This document shows, in pieces, positions 40,830 through 42,790 of a stretch of DNA of 42,790 nucleotides (its first letter is position 1; each line of letters begins with the position of its first letter). This stretch comes from Thioalbus denitrificans. Lineage in GTDB: Bacteria; Pseudomonadota; Gammaproteobacteria; DSM-26407. The notes beneath the pieces are model-generated. The model made no database searches, was not told where the DNA came from, and worked only from the letters and a program-made list of their open reading frames with translations. The position numbers were made by a program, and so were the translations under genes. The stretch covers positions 207,089 through 249,878 of the forward strand of contig NZ_QPJY01000004.1 of the NCBI RefSeq assembly GCF_003337735.1. Reading direction: 5' to 3'.

Positions 40830-42482
40830 ATGACCGCCGCAACCGCCGTGAACGCAGCCCGCGCTGCCCGGCGCGGGCTGCGCCGTGTCCCGGCCTGGCG
40901 CCTGGCCGCCCTGGGCCTGGCCGGCGTGACCGCGGTGCCGCTGCTGGTGGTGTTCGCCGCCTGGCTGACACCGGAGACCGAGATCTGGCGCCACCTGGCC
41001 CGCACGGTGCTGGGCGGCCTGGTGAACAACACCCTGGCGCTCATCGCCGGGGTGGGCGCGGGCGTGCTGGTGCTGGGAGTGGGGCTCGCCTGGCTGACCG
41101 CCCGCTGCGAGTTTCCCGGGCGCCGCTTCTTCGACTGGGCCCTGATGCTGCCGCTGGCGGTGCCCGCCTACGTGCTCGCCTTCGTGGTCCTCGGGCTGCT
41201 CGATTTCAGCGGCCCGGTGCAGACCGGGCTGCGGGGGATGCTGGGCCAGGATCTGCGGCTGCCCGAGGTGCGCTCCGCCGGCGGAGTCATCGCGGTGATG
41301 ACTCTCGCCTTCTATCCCTACGTCTACATGCTCACCCGCGCCGCCTTCCTGGGGCTGGGGCGCGGCACCCTGGAGGCCGCGCGCCTGCTCGGGCTCGGCC
41401 CCTGGGCCACCTTCTTCCGGGTCGCCCTGCCCACGGCCCGCCCCGCCATCGTCGCCGGCCTGGCATTGGCCCTGATGGAGACCCTGGCCGACTTCGGCAC
41501 CGTGGCGGTGTTCAACTTCGACACCTTCACCACCGCCATCTACAAGGCCTGGTTCGGCCTGTTCAACCTGCAGGCGGCCGCCCAGCTCGCCACCTTCCTG
41601 CTGCTGTTCGTGGCGCTGGCCCTCTATGCCGAGCGACGCCTGCGCGGCGGCGCCCGCTACCACGAGGGCGGACGCGGGGCGCCCGCGCCCCGCGTCCGGC
41701 TGCGGGGCGGGCGCGCCACCCTGGCCGTGACCGCGGCGGCACTGGTGTTCGGACTGGCCTTCGTCGTACCCATGGTCCAGTTGCTGATCTGGGCCGTCGA
41801 CGCCATGGGCGATCTCGACCGCCGCTACCTGAACCTCCTCTGGCACACGCTGGGACTCGGCGGCAGCGCGGCGCTGGTGACGGTTTCCGCGGCCCTGGTG
41901 CTGGCCCATGCCCGCCGGGTCGACGGTGATCCGCTCACCCGCGGCGCCGCCGGGCTGGCGACCCTCGGCTACGCCCTGCCCGGCTCGGTGCTGGCGGTGG
42001 GGGTGATGCTCGCCTTCACCGCGCTGGACAACGGCCTCAATACCCTCTCCCGCCTGGTCACCGGCGAGGCCCACGGCCCCCTCCTGGCCGGCTCCCTTGC
42101 CGGACTGCTGCTGGCCTACCTGGTCCGGTTCATGGCCGTGGCCTACGGGCCGGTGGGCAGCGCCCTGGAGCGGCTGCGCCCCAGCCTGCCGGAGGCGGCG
42201 CGCTGCCTCGGCGCCGGGCCGCTGGAGGTGCTGCGCCGGATCCACCTGCCCCTGCTGCGCCCCGGGCTGCTCACCGCGGCCCTGCTGGTGGCCGTTGAGG
42301 TGATGAAGGAGATGCCCGCCACCCTGCTCCTGCGTCCCTTCGGCTGGGACACCCTCGCCGTGCGCATCTACGAGCTGACCTCCGAGGGCCTGTGGGAGCG
42401 CGCCGCCCTGCCCGCCGTCACCCTGGTCCTCGCCGGCCTGCTGCCGGTGGTCCTGCTGGTGCGCCGCTCGGCGGGAAATTGA
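40830..42482 (+). CDS. fbpB: Fe(III) ABC transporter permease (fused two-domain)
   Basis: 550-residue inner-membrane permease with about 12 spans. It is a tandem of two permease domains, each with the ATPase-contact EAA loop: EAARLLGLGPWATFFRVALP near residue 180 and EAARCLGAGPLEVLRRIHLP near 452. It partners the adjacent binding protein to import ferric iron. No ATPase gene (FbpC) follows within the 308 bp left in the window. Confidence 0.95.
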   Translation: MTAATAVNAARAARRGLRRVPAWRLAALGLAGVTAVPLLVVFAAWLTPETEIWRHLARTVLGGLVNNTLALIAGVGAGVLVLGVGLAWLTARCEFPGRRFFDWALMLPLAVPAYVLAFVVLGLLDFSGPVQTGLRGMLGQDLRLPEVRSAGGVIAVMTLAFYPYVYMLTRAAFLGLGRGTLEAARLLGLGPWATFFRVALPTARPAIVAGLALALMETLADFGTVAVFNFDTFTTAIYKAWFGLFNLQAAAQLATFLLLFVALALYAERRLRGGARYHEGGRGAPAPRVRLRGGRATLAVTAAALVFGLAFVVPMVQLLIWAVDAMGDLDRRYLNLLWHTLGLGGSAALVTVSAALVLAHARRVDGDPLTRGAAGLATLGYALPGSVLAVGVMLAFTALDNGLNTLSRLVTGEAHGPLLAGSLAGLLLAYLVRFMAVAYGPVGSALERLRPSLPEAARCLGAGPLEVLRRIHLPLLRPGLLTAALLVAVEVMKEMPATLLLRPFGWDTLAVRIYELTSEGLWERAALPAVTLVLAGLLPVVLLVRRSAGN

Positions 42483-42790
42483 TATCGAATTGAATAGACA
42501 GGATTAACAGGATGGACAGGATTGAGAGTGGTTCAGGATTTTTCAACTGCATGATGGGCGACTGGCAATGGGAGCTTTACATATGGCCACACCCTGCATC
42601 ACAAAAACTCACAGCAGCCTGTCTTTCGGGCTCAACCATCGGTGCGATCCGTGTAACCTGCGGAGAACAGGTTTCGTTTTTCATCCTGTAATTCCCGCGG
42701 ATTCAACTCACTAGTGCAACCGGTGGGTTGATCCCGAAAAATACCTGGTTCGGCGTTTTCATTCCAAGGCATTTGCGGGGGCGGTTGTTC
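42483..42790. repeat. Downstream gap with 9-bp tandem and inverted arm
   Basis: No gene seen. At 42498-42524 are three degenerate 9-mers (ACAGGATTA, ACAGGATGG, ACAGGATTG). At 42683-42693 is ATCCTGTAATT, the approximate complement (9/11). The layout resembles the other bounded intergenic elements: inverted arms around a roughly 160-bp core. The element lies directly after the permease stop. Confidence 0.65.

Overview
The window is about 42.8 kb of high-GC bacterial chromosome, densely coded on both strands. Gene content (clade II nosZ with small cytochromes, NnrS, MobA/MobB, TusA-DsrE2, class I FBPase and a DhnA-type aldolase, MtgA, DksA-like and HPF-like proteins, COG3146 protein, RNase Z-like protein) fits a gammaproteobacterium, most likely a sulfur-linked facultative denitrifier of the Chromatiales/Thiohalomonadales kind. 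That placement is inference from gene content; no rRNA gene is present.

Layout. 1-6.4 kb: a nitrous-oxide respiration island. On the minus strand lie nosZ, a monoheme cytochrome c and a diheme cytochrome c cut by the window edge. Divergent on the plus strand are a diheme cytochrome c, a membrane-anchored periplasmic protein and NnrS. Three FNR/Dnr-type boxes sit in the promoters. 6.6-10.3 kb: a 1231-residue CHASE-PAS-GAF-HD-GYP c-di-GMP phosphodiesterase. 10.3-13.7 kb (minus): an eIF2B-like protein, a Nudix protein and an HPF-cold-shock fusion form one operon. They are followed by a 158-bp palindromic repeat, a DksA-like protein and MtgA. 13.8-15.4 kb: a TetR regulator, tusA and dsrE2, with similar operator-like palindromes in front of tetR and in front of tusA. 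15.4-18.5 kb: an Mqo-like flavoprotein, a 1-kb region without clear genes but with two strong minus-strand terminators (candidate small RNAs), and a Prx6-type peroxiredoxin behind a 7-bp tandem repeat. 18.6-23.9 kb: GNAT genes (one reduced by an internal deletion), tRNA-Glu and tRNA-Ala, fbp, a secreted PHB-depolymerase-like esterase and two overlapping unknown genes. 23.9-31.3 kb: glnS, gltX, an M14 deacylase with a GCS2-type ligase, and mobA-mobB. 31.3-39.6 kb: DnaA-box-like sites, an AlgP/histone-H1-like protein, an unknown gene overlapping an RNase Z-like gene, a 268-bp MITE directly before a COG3146 gene, a CoA-diphosphatase Nudix, a YkgJ-type protein, class I aldolase and Hsp20. 39.7-42.5 kb: a Fur-box-controlled Fe(III) ABC transporter (binding protein and fused permease; no ATPase before the window ends).

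How it fits together. MobA/MobB would supply the molybdenum cofactor that respiratory nitrate reductases need. The FNR/Dnr-box genes would carry electrons to NosZ and respond to NO. TusA/DsrE2 suggests cytoplasmic sulfane-sulfur trafficking under a dedicated TetR repressor. Fbp and the class I aldolase fit gluconeogenesis or the Calvin cycle.

The most unusual non-coding signal is a set of intergenic cores bounded by short-period (7-, 9- or 10-nt) degenerate tandem repeats in inverted orientation, seen at five places. Added to this are a TIR-bearing MITE and a separate long-hairpin repeat. All annotation comes from reading the sequence; no database search was run.
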